DNA of 64,000 nt. Origin: an uncultured Kordiimonas sp. (GTDB lineage: Bacteria > Pseudomonadota > Alphaproteobacteria > Sphingomonadales > Kordiimonadaceae). The translations under genes were made by a program, and so were the position numbers. Numbering within the stretch: position 1 is the stretch's first letter; each line of letters begins with the position of its first letter. The notes below the pieces were generated by a model that was not told where the DNA came from, ran no database searches, and saw only the letters and a list, made by a program, of their open reading frames with translations. This document shows, piece after piece, positions 34,693-44,166 of this stretch. The stretch is taken from NCBI GenBank assembly GCA_947492375.1, contig CANLMI010000001.1:186001-250000 (forward strand), read 5' to 3'.

Positions 34693-35688
34693 TTACAGTT
34701 CATGGTAGGTTTTGAACCAGTGAACAAATTTATTCAGGCCGTCCTGCAACTCTGTGGTAGGGGTGAAACCTGTATCTTTCTGCAAAGCCGAGATATCGGC
34801 TGTTGTTTCCTTTAAATCACCATCTTGTATATCCTCAAATATTTTGATTGCTGACCGTCCAATTGCGGTTTCAAGGCAGGTGATAAATTTCAAGAGCGAT
34901 TCTGGTTTATTGTTACCGATATTATAAATTTTATGCGGCGCTGGGTTATTTTCATAATTATTGGCAGCGCCTTTTTTAGGCGGGATATCGGTAATTTTAG
35001 CGATACCATCGATTATATCGTCGATATAGGTAAAATCGCGAGCCATGTTACCGTGATTAAAGACTTTGATTGGCCGGTTGTTAAATATTGCATCGGTAAA
35101 CAGCCACGGTGCCATATCAGGGCGGCCCCAAGGGCCATATACTGTAAATAAACGCATGCCGGTTTGTGGAATTTCATATAAATGCGCGTAGCTTTGGCTC
35201 ATTAACTCGTTGGAGCGTTTGGTTGCGGCATAGAGAGATACCGGCAAATTAACCGGGTCTGTTTCTGCAAAGGGTTGTTTGATGTTAGCGCCGTAAACGC
35301 TACTTGAACTTGCGTAAACCAGATGTTCAAGGCTGTCGGTTGATCGGGCAAGTTCGAGTAAATTAACATGCCCAACAAGATTTGATTCTACATACGCTTC
35401 TGGATTTTTTAGGGAGTATCTAACCCCTGCTTGTGCGCCCAAATGAATAATGTGAGTTATTTTTTTACCATCAGTTATACGACTAAGCGCCGTTTTGTCT
35501 GCAAAATCGGCATGATGGAACTGAAAGTTTTTATGCGCTGAAAGCTGATGAATGCGGGCTTCTTTCAGGCGTTTGGTGTAATATTCATTCAGATTGTCCA
35601 AGCCAATTACATTATAACCTCTTTCGCAATAATATTTTGCAGTATGGTATCCTATGAAGCCGGCTGCGCCTGTTACCAGAATGGTCAT
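34693..35688 (-). CDS. NAD-dependent sugar-nucleotide epimerase (UDP-glucuronate 4-epimerase-like)
   Basis: This extended SDR (331 residues) has the nucleotide-binding GAAGFIG (7-13), a catalytic Ser region YASSSSVYG and Tyr153-x3-Lys157 in SLYAATKRSNE. The opening GLDNLNEYYTKRLKEARIHQL (29-49, split here as GLDNLNEYYT and KRLKEAR) is typical of UDP-glucuronate 4-epimerases of the CapI type used in capsule and exopolysaccharide synthesis. GDP-mannose or UDP-glucose epimerases are less likely. The gene stands alone between ispE and tRNA-Gln and has no polysaccharide genes beside it, so it may supply a precursor made elsewhere. Confidence 0.88.
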   Translation of the reverse strand: MTILVTGAAGFIGYHTAKYYCERGYNVIGLDNLNEYYTKRLKEARIHQLSAHKNFQFHHADFADKTALSRITDGKKITHIIHLGAQAGVRYSLKNPEAYVESNLVGHVNLLELARSTDSLEHLVYASSSSVYGANIKQPFAETDPVNLPVSLYAATKRSNELMSQSYAHLYEIPQTGMRLFTVYGPWGRPDMAPWLFTDAIFNNRPIKVFNHGNMARDFTYIDDIIDGIAKITDIPPKKGAANNYENNPAPHKIYNIGNNKPESLLKFITCLETAIGRSAIKIFEDIQDGDLKETTADISALQKDTGFTPTTELQDGLNKFVHWFKTYHEL

Positions 35689-35936
35689 GAAAGTCTCCAG
35701 AATAGCCGCTGAGGCGTTATTAAATCATACACTAAAGCATTAGTATAAAATAGCTAACCTTAATATAATCTAACGAGCTGATTTGTTATAAAATATATGT
35801 AAATCAATATGTTATCTAATATGTGGCTTGTGTTGAGCTTCACCTGAATTAAATCTTTGTGGTGAAAATGTAATTTTTTTGAAGAAAGCTCTTTACAGTC
35901 CACGTTGCTTTTATTAAAACCGCGCAACACGCCTGC

Positions 35937-36011
35937 TGGGGCGTCGCCAAGTGGTAAGGCACCGGTTTTTGGTATCGGTATTCGCAGGTTCGAATCCTGC
36001 CGCCCCAGCCA
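35937..36011 (+). tRNA. tRNA-Gln, anticodon TTG
   Basis: The cloverleaf can be drawn by eye: acceptor arm TGGGGCG (35937-35943) pairs with CGCCCCA (36001-36007) followed by G and an encoded CCA at 36009-36011. The anticodon stem CCGGT/ATCGG encloses the loop TTTTGGT with TTG at the anticodon position. The T arm has GCAGGTTCGAATCCTGC with the GGTTCGAATCC core. The gene stands alone, 248 bp from the epimerase gene. Confidence 0.97.
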
Positions 36012-36480
36012 ATTTTCCATATGACTTCAATTTCATTGAATGTATCTGATTTCGTGTAGAGCGAAAACGGTCAGATTTGTCACGCTGTGCGTTTTGACAT
36101 CATTGAATACCTCTGCCGCGGGCATGGTATGCCTTTACAAATTGCCTTCGGGGTATTCCGCCCATAATGGGTGTCAGCAATTTGTTTTCCATGCAACATC
36201 GAATCGATGCTATTTTGATTGTAATAAATCTGTCATAATTGCGTTAATTTTGATTTGATGAGTGTGTCTTAAGATGCCGATATCGGTTAACATAAACATA
36301 TATAGAGCGATTTTGTGATAGTTAAGAATATCGATCACTGCGGTCTTTTTAATGCTATTCGATTGACTGTAATCGTTCGTCAATATGTTGCGCCCCATAT
36401 AATATATGAAGGTAGTTGTACCACAGGAACACCCATCGATGGGTGGTGCGTTACTCATGTTGGTCTTGATGATTAGTGAC
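36012..36480. other. Intergenic region between tRNA-Gln and the porin gene
   Basis: No convincing gene is visible in these 469 bp. They are AT-rich, hold a perfect 16-bp palindrome at 36430-36445, and probably include the porin promoter. An in-frame extension of the porin gene back to 36406 is possible, but it would precede the signal peptide. Confidence 0.6.
36430..36445. promoter_or_regulatory. 16-bp perfect palindrome upstream of the porin gene
   Basis: CACCCATCGATGGGTG equals its own reverse complement and lies 36-51 bp before the preferred porin start. It may bind a regulator; nothing else about it is known. Confidence 0.45.
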
Positions 36481-37581
36481 ATGATCCAAATCAGGGCATT
36501 TGGTTATGCTATCGTTGTTTCAAGTTGTTTGTTGATAAACGATAGCTCGGCAGCCTTGGCAGAAGATGATTTTACTTTGTTTGGCCGATTTGTTCATGAT
36601 GCTGATGTAGCTTTTAAAGATGACAATAGCTTGAGTGCCTCCGGCGTTTCTGCATTAAGGCTTGGTGCGAAAGGTGCGTTTAATGAGAATTTTGGCTTTA
36701 AGGTTGAAGCAAATGGCGCAGGCGGTGATTTCGACCTGTTGACTGCAAAAATAACGTTCAATCGGCCTTTTAATATTGCTGTCGGGCAAGCAAAGGTGCC
36801 TATTGGCCTTGATATCACTAGCAGTTCGCGCCACACAGGTTTTGCAACACGCTCGGGTATATCAAGCCTTATAGGAGGTGTTGACCGTTTGCTCGGTATC
36901 TCTTTCAATCATAATTATGCTTCCGGGCTTCGAATTGAAGGGGGGGTATATCACCGTGCCTTAAGCGATGAGGGCGAGCTTAATCAAAGTGTTGCGGCCT
37001 TTCGTGCAACGTGGGGCAGGGAGCAAGCGGGTAGTTTATATCATATCGGCGTGAGTGTACGCGGGCGCGATCAAATTGGATCGCAGAACGTGCCACTTGA
37101 AATTTCTGCTATGTCTGATGCTATCGATCAAAATATCACAAGCACTGCTGACAACGACAAAGACTTTTTGATTGGTGCAGAAGGGTTTTATCAAGCGGGG
37201 GCGGTAACGCTCAACGGCGAAGCCTATTATTTACAGGCTAGTAATAGCGAGGGCTTTGGAACTTACGGTGATATAAGTTGGCTTATCGGCGGGCGCCGGG
37301 GATACAACGATGCACGGCGTATTTTCCAGCGCAGCAAAGTAGAGAATAGTGTTTTTGAGGGCGGCTCTGGTGCTCTTGAGCTATTGTTTCGTCTTGATTA
37401 TGTTGAAATCGATGATCGATCATTCAATAAGCAGTTTCAGTTTACACAGGAGCTTGGTGTAAATTGGCATTTGGATGATAATCTGAGGCTGTTAATAAAC
37501 GCAGCACATATTGATCGCAGCAGCATGGATATCAATGATGATTTCATTGCCTTTAATACGCGGCTACAATTGTTTTTCTAG
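36481..37581 (+). CDS. Outer-membrane porin, OprO/OprP (phosphate-selective porin)-like
   Basis: From the chosen start the protein has 366 residues: a signal peptide (about 1-26, MIQIRAFGYAIVVSSCLLIN then SSAALA), a short acidic stretch DDFTLFGRFVHDADVAF and many alternating amphipathic strands ending in aromatic or polar residues up to the final RLQLFF, the usual C-terminal Phe of outer-membrane barrels. SALRLGAKGAFNENFGFKVE (about 53-72) and PIGLDITSSSRHTGF resemble OprO/P porins. No ribosome site is clear; ATG codons at 36439 and 36469 are alternatives. It converges with ureG, five bases apart, but is not part of that operon. Solute specificity is unknown. Confidence 0.75.
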   Translation: MIQIRAFGYAIVVSSCLLINDSSAALAEDDFTLFGRFVHDADVAFKDDNSLSASGVSALRLGAKGAFNENFGFKVEANGAGGDFDLLTAKITFNRPFNIAVGQAKVPIGLDITSSSRHTGFATRSGISSLIGGVDRLLGISFNHNYASGLRIEGGVYHRALSDEGELNQSVAAFRATWGREQAGSLYHIGVSVRGRDQIGSQNVPLEISAMSDAIDQNITSTADNDKDFLIGAEGFYQAGAVTLNGEAYYLQASNSEGFGTYGDISWLIGGRRGYNDARRIFQRSKVENSVFEGGSGALELLFRLDYVEIDDRSFNKQFQFTQELGVNWHLDDNLRLLINAAHIDRSSMDINDDFIAFNTRLQLFF

Positions 37582-37585
37582 CTAT

Positions 37586-38200
37586 TCATAAACCGCCGAT
37601 ATCTTTTATGTGTTCAATAGTTTCATGTATGCCAACGTGATCTTTGAGGCTACACATTATGGTCGTTCTATTGTCCCGGGAAATGGCTGCGTCCCGTTCC
37701 ATACGCGCCAGATCAGCCGAGACATACGGAGCCAAATCAGTTTTGTTGATAATAAGAATATCGGAACGTGTGATTGCAAGGCCGCCTTTGCGCGGAATAT
37801 CGTCGCCTTGGCAAACAGAAATTACATAAAGCGTGAGGTCTGCGAGGTCAGGAGAAAAAGTGGCGGCCAGGTTGTCACCACCTGACTCGATCAGGATAAC
37901 ATCCAAATCCTTATGACGTTCAGTAAGTCTATCGATTGCCCGCAGATTAATCGATGCATCTTCGCGAATTGCGGTATGGGGACATCCACCGGTTTCAACA
38001 CCAATTATCCGGTCTGAGGCAAGCACCTGCATCCGTACCAGCGCATCAGCATCCTCTCGTGTATAGATATCGTTTGTTATTACCCCAATTGAATATTCTG
38101 TGGCCATTGCCTTGCATAATGCCGCTGTCAGGGTTGTTTTACCTGAGCCAACAGGCCCACCAATTCCAATGCGTAAAGGGGTTTTTTGGCCGTTATTCAT
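37586..38200 (-). CDS. ureG: Urease accessory GTPase UreG
   Basis: UreG is a SIMIBI GTPase that powers nickel delivery to the urease active site. The 204-residue protein has the P-loop GPVGSGKTT (15-23), Glu69 and the nickel-binding CPH (Cys73-Pro74-His75) in [16 protein letters not shown], and the guanine-base motif NKTD. It overlaps ureF by 4 bp, so translation of the two is coupled. It is the last gene of the urease operon; the porin gene converges with it. Confidence 0.97.
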   Translation of the reverse strand: MNNGQKTPLRIGIGGPVGSGKTTLTAALCKAMATEYSIGVITNDIYTREDADALVRMQVLASDRIIGVETGGCPHTAIREDASINLRAIDRLTERHKDLDVILIESGGDNLAATFSPDLADLTLYVISVCQGDDIPRKGGLAITRSDILIINKTDLAPYVSADLARMERDAAISRDNRTTIMCSLKDHVGIHETIEHIKDIGGL

Positions 38201-38853
38201 GATAAAAAAGTCCTTGATGGTAATGTCTCATGGTTCATGCTGAGGGTGTCTGCGATAAGAGATGATGTTATCAGGTCGTCTAACGTCATATTCACCGCTT
38301 CATTGCATAGTGTGTTTAGTTCCTGTTCTAAAGTGCCAAGGATATTGACCCCTGCGCGTTGGCCAACAGGGGCCAGCCTGAGTGCCGCCTGAATAAATCC
38401 ATTAATGCTGTTATGACCATATGCGATGAGCGTATCAGTTAGCGGGATGTTGAAACTTGATGCAATGGCACCGACAGCAACAGGAAGGGTAACAGGTGAG
38501 GGCATGTGGGGCAGCGATACGCCGTAAGCGTCAAACACAGCCTCTGTGAAACTTTTGCCAATATTATACTGTTCATTCAGCCGGGAATGGCTGGCAATTA
38601 GTGATAATGCATTCTGTTCTATCACCTGTAATGCTTCGCTGTCTTCTGATGCTCGCCAGGCTTCTGCAACGATGATAAGATCATTTCTTATTGTACCAAA
38701 ATTTATCAGGCCAGTGATCCAGTTTTTTAGGTCGTTCGCTGAAGTTAGGGCGGATTTATTGTATGCGGCCTCCAAGCCAAAGCTATAGCCAAATCCACCT
38801 GTAGGGAATGTGGGCGACATGAGGGTCATGAGCCGCGCAAGCTTTGCACTCAT
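38197..38853 (-). CDS. ureF: Urease accessory protein UreF
   Basis: UreF bridges UreG to the urease-UreD complex during nickel insertion. The 218-residue, mostly helical protein begins with [21 protein letters not shown] (about 7-27, here in part), the conserved opening of the family, and retains the [12 protein letters not shown] segment near the C-terminus (in the family often P(L/I)GQ). Its stop overlaps the start of ureG and its start overlaps ureE by 4 bp. Confidence 0.94.
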   Translation of the reverse strand: MSAKLARLMTLMSPTFPTGGFGYSFGLEAAYNKSALTSANDLKNWITGLINFGTIRNDLIIVAEAWRASEDSEALQVIEQNALSLIASHSRLNEQYNIGKSFTEAVFDAYGVSLPHMPSPVTLPVAVGAIASSFNIPLTDTLIAYGHNSINGFIQAALRLAPVGQRAGVNILGTLEQELNTLCNEAVNMTLDDLITSSLIADTLSMNHETLPSRTFLS

Positions 38854-39314
38854 TTGGCCTCTCCGTGCCCGTGTGAATGCTTATGTTCATGATGGTGGTC
38901 ATATGCCCCTTGTACAGGATTAAAGGCCGCGGTGATTTCCTGAACATGGGCACCCAGACCCACAAGCATATCACGGATCACCCTGTCTATTTGAATAAGA
39001 ATTTGGTTTGATTGAATATCAGCTTTCAAGTGGCGATTGCCTATATGCCATGCAAGCATAAGAAGATGTGTATCGTCATGTCCTGTAACTTCGTACAGGG
39101 CTTCTTTTTTTGCTAAAACACGAATAATCCGGCCATCGCCGAGTTGGAGGCCTTGACCGTGGTGCAGAAAATGCGTCCGGTTTAGGTTTAAGAGGAAGGT
39201 GATACCACCGTCGGAGGTAAGTTTTATCCGGCGCCGGTGGCGGTCTTGTGCCTCAAGTGTAATGGTGTCTACGCATTCATCCGGGCGTGATATTACTGTG
39301 TTTGCTTCGATCAT
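38850..39314 (-). CDS. ureE: Urease accessory protein UreE (nickel metallochaperone)
   Basis: UreE binds nickel and hands it to UreG. The 154-residue protein has the N-terminal peptide-binding domain (TLEAQDRHRRRIKLTSDGG) and a metal-binding domain with GHDDTHLLMLAWHIGNRH. The C-terminal tail [16 protein letters not shown] is His-rich, as in nickel-storing UreE forms. It overlaps ureC by one base and ureF by 4 bp. Confidence 0.95.
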   Translation of the reverse strand: MIEANTVISRPDECVDTITLEAQDRHRRRIKLTSDGGITFLLNLNRTHFLHHGQGLQLGDGRIIRVLAKKEALYEVTGHDDTHLLMLAWHIGNRHLKADIQSNQILIQIDRVIRDMLVGLGAHVQEITAAFNPVQGAYDHHHEHKHSHGHGEAK

Positions 39315-41026
39315 CAGAATAAAAAATATCTTTGAGCGAGCGGCAATGACTTTGCCGGTTCGCAGGTTATAAGGTCACCGTCGATACGCACTTCATATGT
39401 TTCAGGGTCTACAGTGATGTTAGGTCTGGCGTTATTAAAGACCATGTCAGCCTTTGATATATTGCCGCGCGTGTTTTTAACAGCGACCAAATCTTTTGCA
39501 GTGTCCAATTTGTTGGCAAGGCCAGCGTCGAGGGCTGCGGATGATGTGAAGGTAACTGATGAGTTTGTTCTTGATTTGCCAAATGAGCCAAACATTGGGC
39601 GATCATGAACGGGTTGCGGCGTTGGAATAGAAGCGTTTGGATCCCCCATGTAAGCGTGGGCAATTGTACCGCCAACAAGTGTCATATCAGGTTTGACGCC
39701 GAAAAACTCAGGCGACCAGATAACAATATCAGCGCGCTTCCCAGCTTCGAGCGAGCCTATTTCATGGGCGATACCTTGGGCAATTGCTGGATTTATCGTG
39801 TATTTGGCGATATATCGCTTGGCCCTGATATTGTCATTATCACCAGTTTCTTCAGGAAGGGGGCCTCTTTGTATTTTCATTTTATGCGCGGTTTGCCATG
39901 TCCGGATAATGACTTCACCGACACGCCCCATGGCCTGACTATCTGATGAAATAATCGAAAAAGCCCCCATGTCATGCAGGATATCTTCAGCCGCGATTGT
40001 TTCAGCCCTGATACGGCTTTCCGCAAAGGCTATGTCTTCAGGTATGTTAGGGTCAAGATGATGGCACACCATCAACATATCGAGGTGCTCTGCGATTGTA
40101 TTGACGGTATAAGGGCGTGTTGGGTTGGTTGATGAGGGAAGAATATTTTCTTCTGCGCAGATCTTGATAATATCGGGGGCATGGCCGCCGCCTGCGCCTT
40201 CCGTGTGATACGCGTGGATTGTGCGCCCGGCAATTGCTTTTAAGGTGGATTCAACAAAACCTGCTTCATTAAGCGTGTCTGTATGGATCATTACCTGTAT
40301 ATCCAAATCATCGGCAACTGATAAGCAGCAATCGATGGCAGCAGGCGTTGTGCCCCAGTCTTCATGAAGTTTGAGAGCGCATGCACCGCCGATAATCATT
40401 TCCTGAAGCGCTGCAGGCGTTGAGGCATTCCCTTTACCTGCGAAAGCCAGGTTAACAGGAAAGGCGTCAGCAGCTTCAATCATGCGGGCAATATGCCATG
40501 GGCCGGGGGTTGCTGTTGTTGCTAGTGTGCCATGTGCTGGGCCTGTTCCACCGCCAAGCATGGTTGTGATGCCGCTTGCAATTGCATGTTCGATTTGCTG
40601 TGGGCAAATATAATGGATATGAGCATCAAAACCACCAGCAGTTACAATCTTGTTCTCACCAGCGATAATTTCTGTTCCGGGGCCAATGATAATGTCCACA
40701 CCGTCCTGTGTGTCTGGATTGCCAGCTTTGCCGATGTGCGCAATGCGCCCGCTCTTAAGGCCGATATCTGCTTTAATAATACCTGTTACATCCAGAATTA
40801 AAGCATTAGTGATAACTGTATCAACGGCGCCTTCAGCCCGCGTTGTTTGGCTTTGCCCCATGCCATCACGGATAACTTTGCCGCCGCCGAACTTAACCTC
40901 ATTGCCGTATGTTGTTTTGTCTTCTTCAACTTCGATAAAAAGTTCCGTATCAGCGAGGCGCACTTTGTCGCCAAGTGTTGGCCCATACATTGCCGCATAT
41001 TCGCGGCGGTCGATTGAGACAGGCAT
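39314..41026 (-). CDS. ureC: Urease subunit alpha (catalytic)
   Basis: UreC holds the two-nickel centre that hydrolyses urea to ammonia and carbamate. All active-site residues are visible in the 570-residue protein, offset by two from the Klebsiella numbering: His136 and His138 (DAHIHYI), the carbamylated Lys219 ([10 protein letters not shown]), His221, His248 ([11 protein letters not shown]), His274 ([16 protein letters not shown]), Cys321 and His322 (MVCHHLDP) on the mobile flap, and Asp362. It overlaps ureB and ureE by one base each. Confidence 0.98.
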   Translation of the reverse strand: MPVSIDRREYAAMYGPTLGDKVRLADTELFIEVEEDKTTYGNEVKFGGGKVIRDGMGQSQTTRAEGAVDTVITNALILDVTGIIKADIGLKSGRIAHIGKAGNPDTQDGVDIIIGPGTEIIAGENKIVTAGGFDAHIHYICPQQIEHAIASGITTMLGGGTGPAHGTLATTATPGPWHIARMIEAADAFPVNLAFAGKGNASTPAALQEMIIGGACALKLHEDWGTTPAAIDCCLSVADDLDIQVMIHTDTLNEAGFVESTLKAIAGRTIHAYHTEGAGGGHAPDIIKICAEENILPSSTNPTRPYTVNTIAEHLDMLMVCHHLDPNIPEDIAFAESRIRAETIAAEDILHDMGAFSIISSDSQAMGRVGEVIIRTWQTAHKMKIQRGPLPEETGDNDNIRAKRYIAKYTINPAIAQGIAHEIGSLEAGKRADIVIWSPEFFGVKPDMTLVGGTIAHAYMGDPNASIPTPQPVHDRPMFGSFGKSRTNSSVTFTSSAALDAGLANKLDTAKDLVAVKNTRGNISKADMVFNNARPNITVDPETYEVRIDGDLITCEPAKSLPLAQRYFLF

Positions 41027-41331
41027 TATAATTCCCCCATAATTTCACCGCGAAAACCTACAATTTTCCTTTTTCCTTTAAACGGAATAAGGTGCACGTC
41101 GCGGCTTTGCCCCGGTTCAAATCGGATGGAAGTTCCAGCGGGTACATCAAGCCGCATACCGCGTGTTTGTTCCCGATCAAATTCAAGCGCAGGATTTGCT
41201 TCATAAAAATGATAATGACTGGCGACCTGCACGGGTCTGTCACCTGTATTGGCAACTTTTATTATGATTGCCTCGGCGCCGTTGTTTAAGGTGATAGGGG
41301 CCGCTTTGACAATGACTTCGCCGGGAATCAT
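41026..41331 (-). CDS. ureB: Urease subunit beta
   Basis: This 101-residue structural subunit has the usual opening [18 protein letters not shown], the [16 protein letters not shown] motif (SHYHFYE) and the ending [15 protein letters not shown]. Together with UreA and UreC it forms the (ABC)3 urease. The gene starts with ATG overlapping the stop of the 66-residue membrane-protein gene by 4 bp and shares one base with ureC. Confidence 0.97.
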   Translation of the reverse strand: MIPGEVIVKAAPITLNNGAEAIIIKVANTGDRPVQVASHYHFYEANPALEFDREQTRGMRLDVPAGTSIRFEPGQSRDVHLIPFKGKRKIVGFRGEIMGEL

Positions 41332-41528
41332 TGGTTATCCTCAAACGTACTAAAAAGCTTTGTTTTTCTGGCTTTGTGTTTCATACGGTATACATAAAAT
41401 GCCGCGACGCACAGGGATGCAATACCCAAATACCATAGCCAGGGCGTGCTTTCTTCAAACGGTGAATGATGTGCGGTAGCTGGCAGGCTGATTAATAGGG
41501 TTAATAGCGAAAGTATGTAGGTTTTCAT
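41328..41528 (-). CDS. Small membrane protein encoded between ureA and ureB
   Basis: This 66-residue protein has a signal peptide (about 1-18, [19 protein letters not shown]), a short periplasmic segment [11 protein letters not shown] beginning with two histidines, one transmembrane helix (about 30-49) and a basic cytoplasmic tail. The start at 41528 is chosen because AGAGGA lies 6 nt upstream; an ATG at 41534 would abut the ribosome site. It overlaps ureB by 4 bp, so it is translated with the urease subunits. Urease gene clusters often carry nickel or urea transporters (UreJ/HupE or Yut types), but this protein is far too small for either. I do not recognise a family. Confidence 0.7.
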   Translation of the reverse strand: MKTYILSLLTLLISLPATAHHSPFEESTPWLWYLGIASLCVAAFYVYRMKHKARKTKLFSTFEDNQ

Positions 41529-41548
41529 TATCATTCCTCTTTAAAAAA

Positions 41549-41854
41549 TTATGTACGAATAGGGTTGTGAACGGTCACTAGCTTGACGCCGTCAGGAAAG
41601 GTTGCCTCGACTTGAACTTCATGGATCATTTCTGTGATGCCTTCCATGACCTGCTTTCGGTTTAAAACGTTGCCTCCTTCGCTCATGAGGTCAGTGACGG
41701 ATTTCCCGTCCCGAGCGCCTTCAACAATAAAGTCAGTGATTAGAGCGACTGCTTCTGGATAATTCAGTTTCACACCACGTTCCAAGCGGCGCCGCGCCAC
41801 CATCGCTGCTACCGCAACGAGGAGTTTGTCTTTTTCGACGGGAGATAATCTCAT
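41549..41854 (-). CDS. ureA: Urease subunit gamma
   Basis: This 101-residue structural subunit starts [12 protein letters not shown], the canonical opening, and has the conserved [20 protein letters not shown] and [22 protein letters not shown] (the latter from ~80 to the end). An upstream in-frame ATG at 41899 would add 15 residues not present in the family and would overlap ureD, so 41854 is used. It lies 32 bp after ureD and 20 bp before the small membrane-protein gene. Confidence 0.97.
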   Translation of the reverse strand: MRLSPVEKDKLLVAVAAMVARRRLERGVKLNYPEAVALITDFIVEGARDGKSVTDLMSEGGNVLNRKQVMEGITEMIHEVQVEATFPDGVKLVTVHNPIRT

Positions 41855-41886
41855 GTTTCCAGATTCCGTGTGTATAAGTGGTTTAA

Positions 41887-42735
41887 TTAAATCGCCCAAG
41901 ATTTAGGCATGTGCTGATTATTTAGGCTTGCCAGTATCGCTGAGAGTTTTGGTTTTACATGGTAATGGTCTGAGGCCAGAAATCGGCAAATTAGCTTTTT
42001 CGCGGGGCCAATCTGTAACCCACTGCAACCGCATATGACTGAAGGATCAAAAGCCTGCAATGCCTGTCTGGTGGAAGCAGCTAAATCAAGGGCATCATCA
42101 CCGATATAAACGAGTGTAGTGATGGATTTCATACCAGCAATACCTGCATTGCCGGTCAGCAGTTCTGGTAAGCGTTGATTGAGTATCATATCTTCACGGT
42201 GGATGATTTGACCCTCTTGATATATTTTCCAACGATCTTCAAAATTGAAATGACTTAGCGTCTCCCCTGAGGCTTGGCGGCCCAGAATTACTGTTTCACA
42301 TAAAAGTAGTTTGGATGAGCTAACTAATTGAAAAATAGAATTTCTTTTGAATTTACTGCCATCGAATACAATTGTTTCTTGCGGTGCCCAAGCAAGTTTT
42401 GCCCCCTGTTTGAGGGTAATATCCAAGTTTACAAACGCCTCGCCAGAACGGGCGCGGTAAAGCTTTTCTGCTGCTGGTGTACTTAAGGTAGTTTGGCTAT
42501 GGGGCATTGCATCAATGCGCCATGCCAACTGATCACCCCCTGTTAATCCACCTGCGGTATTGATCAAACTTAATTCAAGATGATCACGTCTATATTTATG
42601 TTGTTGGCGTATTTGAAGGCCGCCTGCCGCATATAGCTCGGTTGCTTCAGTAACTGGCCCATGCCTTGTTAATGTCAACCGACCTTCAGCTTTAACTCGT
42701 TCCAGATTTGACGGCGTTACTATATTGTGTATCAA
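41887..42735 (-). CDS. ureD: Urease accessory protein UreD
   Basis: UreD (also called UreH) holds apo-urease while nickel enters. The protein has the family pattern around [20 protein letters not shown] and [15 protein letters not shown] place the start at a TTG at 42735 (282 residues) because AGGAG lies 6 nt upstream and because family members start shortly before the [10 protein letters not shown]-like segment. The longer frame from 42807 also begins with TTG but has no ribosome site and would add 24 residues of no known homology. The gap to guaD is then 87 bp. Confidence 0.9.
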   Translation of the reverse strand: MIHNIVTPSNLERVKAEGRLTLTRHGPVTEATELYAAGGLQIRQQHKYRRDHLELSLINTAGGLTGGDQLAWRIDAMPHSQTTLSTPAAEKLYRARSGEAFVNLDITLKQGAKLAWAPQETIVFDGSKFKRNSIFQLVSSSKLLLCETVILGRQASGETLSHFNFEDRWKIYQEGQIIHREDMILNQRLPELLTGNAGIAGMKSITTLVYIGDDALDLAASTRQALQAFDPSVICGCSGLQIGPAKKLICRFLASDHYHVKPKLSAILASLNNQHMPKSWAI

Positions 42736-42822
42736 GGGCTTCTCCTGACTAGGTATTATCAAGAATCGCGCCAAAAATTTATGAGTATCCGCGCCGAAAG
42801 TCTTCAACTGACCAGATGATGG

Positions 42823-44166
42823 TTATGCCGCTGTTTGCTCGCTTTCGTAAACGCAGTTACCTGCTACATATGTTGCCTCAACTGCTCGGTCATCCCCGAG
42901 CATCATCAACGCGAAAAGTAGGTCATTGAAATCTTTTGAAACTTCCTGGCGAATACGCAGTGTCTCTGTTGCATAAGGATCTAGTACCGTAATATCAGCC
43001 CATTTGCCAACTTTGAGGCTGCCTGTCGTGTCGCTGATTTGCATAATTTCTGCATTTGCCAGTGTTGAACGATAGAAAGCTTGGTGTGCAGAAAGCGAAT
43101 AATTATTGAGCATCCCAACTTTATAAGCCTCGGCCATTGTTGCCAGCATGCTGTAGCTCGTTCCGGCGCCAATGTCGGTTGCAAGGCCAAAGCGAATTGG
43201 CCGTTTTTGATCGAGGGAATGGTTTATGTCGAATAGGCCTGACCCAAGAAAATTGTTGGACGTCGGGCAGTGGGCAAGTGCTGATTTACTCTCACTTAAA
43301 GCAGCATATTCGCGTTCACTTAAATGAATGCCGTGGGCAAATATGCTTTGAGGGCCAAGAAGATTATATTGCTGATATACATCGGTATAGTCTCGGGCAT
43401 TTTGATATAAGCCTTCAACGGCGGCAATCTCACCAGTGTTTTCGGAAAGGTGGGTCTGCATCAGGCAGGTTGGATTGTTACGCAGTAAATCACCAGCATG
43501 TTGGAGTTGATCACTGGTTGAGGTGATCGCAAAACGCGGTGTAACGGCGTATTTAAGGCGTTTTTTGTCATGCCATTTGTTAATGAGGGTTTGGCATGCC
43601 ACTGCGCATTTATCCGCAGAATGCGTCAGCGCATCCGGGGCGTTTCTGTTCATCATTGTCTTACCGGTTGCCAGTGCCATGTTATGCCGGCTAGCGGCAG
43701 CAAAAAGGGCGTTAACGCTCTCCTCATGAACCGTTGAGAAAGCCAGGGCGCCGGTTGTGCCGTGCCTGAATAATTGCCGCAGGAATATAGGGGCTGCCGC
43801 ATCAGCATGTGCTTTGGATGCATATTGGGCTTCTTCCGGGAATGTATATTTTTCCAGCCATTCCAGCAGGCTTTTGCCGTGCGCGGCAAGGATGCGATAT
43901 TGAGGGAAGTGAACATGTATATCGATGAAACCTGCCATAATAAGGCTGTTGCCATAGTCATTAACCGGTGTATTTTTATAAATAGCAGGCAGGTCTGTCT
44001 GTTGCCCCGTCCAGGCAATTTTTCCCTCTGCTGAGATAACAAGAGCACCGTTATCAAGTACCGATACAGCCTTTTCAATGGGTGTTGTTCCAGGATCACC
44101 GTGATAGATAACGACGGTACCTTTCAGAACGCGTTCAGATGTATCAATATGATTACTGTTGACCAT
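42823..44166 (-). CDS. guaD: Guanine deaminase
   Basis: This amidohydrolase converts guanine to xanthine and ammonia. The 447-residue protein has the metal-binding MAGFIDIHVHFPQ (His-x-His, the PGFID.H.H.PQ signature), QTHLSEN, FAHGIHLSE and LATDIGAGTSYSML with the metal-binding Asp. These match the guanine-deaminase branch of the family, not atrazine or cytosine deaminases. ATG at 44166 follows GAGGAA 5 nt upstream; ATG at 44178 is an alternative. It overlaps xdhC by 14 bp and feeds xanthine to the Xdh genes upstream. Confidence 0.93.
   Translation of the reverse strand: MVNSNHIDTSERVLKGTVVIYHGDPGTTPIEKAVSVLDNGALVISAEGKIAWTGQQTDLPAIYKNTPVNDYGNSLIMAGFIDIHVHFPQYRILAAHGKSLLEWLEKYTFPEEAQYASKAHADAAAPIFLRQLFRHGTTGALAFSTVHEESVNALFAAASRHNMALATGKTMMNRNAPDALTHSADKCAVACQTLINKWHDKKRLKYAVTPRFAITSTSDQLQHAGDLLRNNPTCLMQTHLSENTGEIAAVEGLYQNARDYTDVYQQYNLLGPQSIFAHGIHLSEREYAALSESKSALAHCPTSNNFLGSGLFDINHSLDQKRPIRFGLATDIGAGTSYSMLATMAEAYKVGMLNNYSLSAHQAFYRSTLANAEIMQISDTTGSLKVGKWADITVLDPYATETLRIRQEVSKDFNDLLFALMMLGDDRAVEATYVAGNCVYESEQTAA

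Noticed and set aside
35760-36020. Minus-strand open frame of 86 codons over tRNA-Gln
   Set aside because: Its first residues (QDSNLRIPIP...) are the antisense translation of the tRNA-Gln gene, a well-known false gene call.
42736-42807. Longer N-terminus for UreD starting with TTG at 42807
   Set aside because: No ribosome site precedes it, and the 24 extra residues do not fit the family; the TTG at 42735 has AGGAG.
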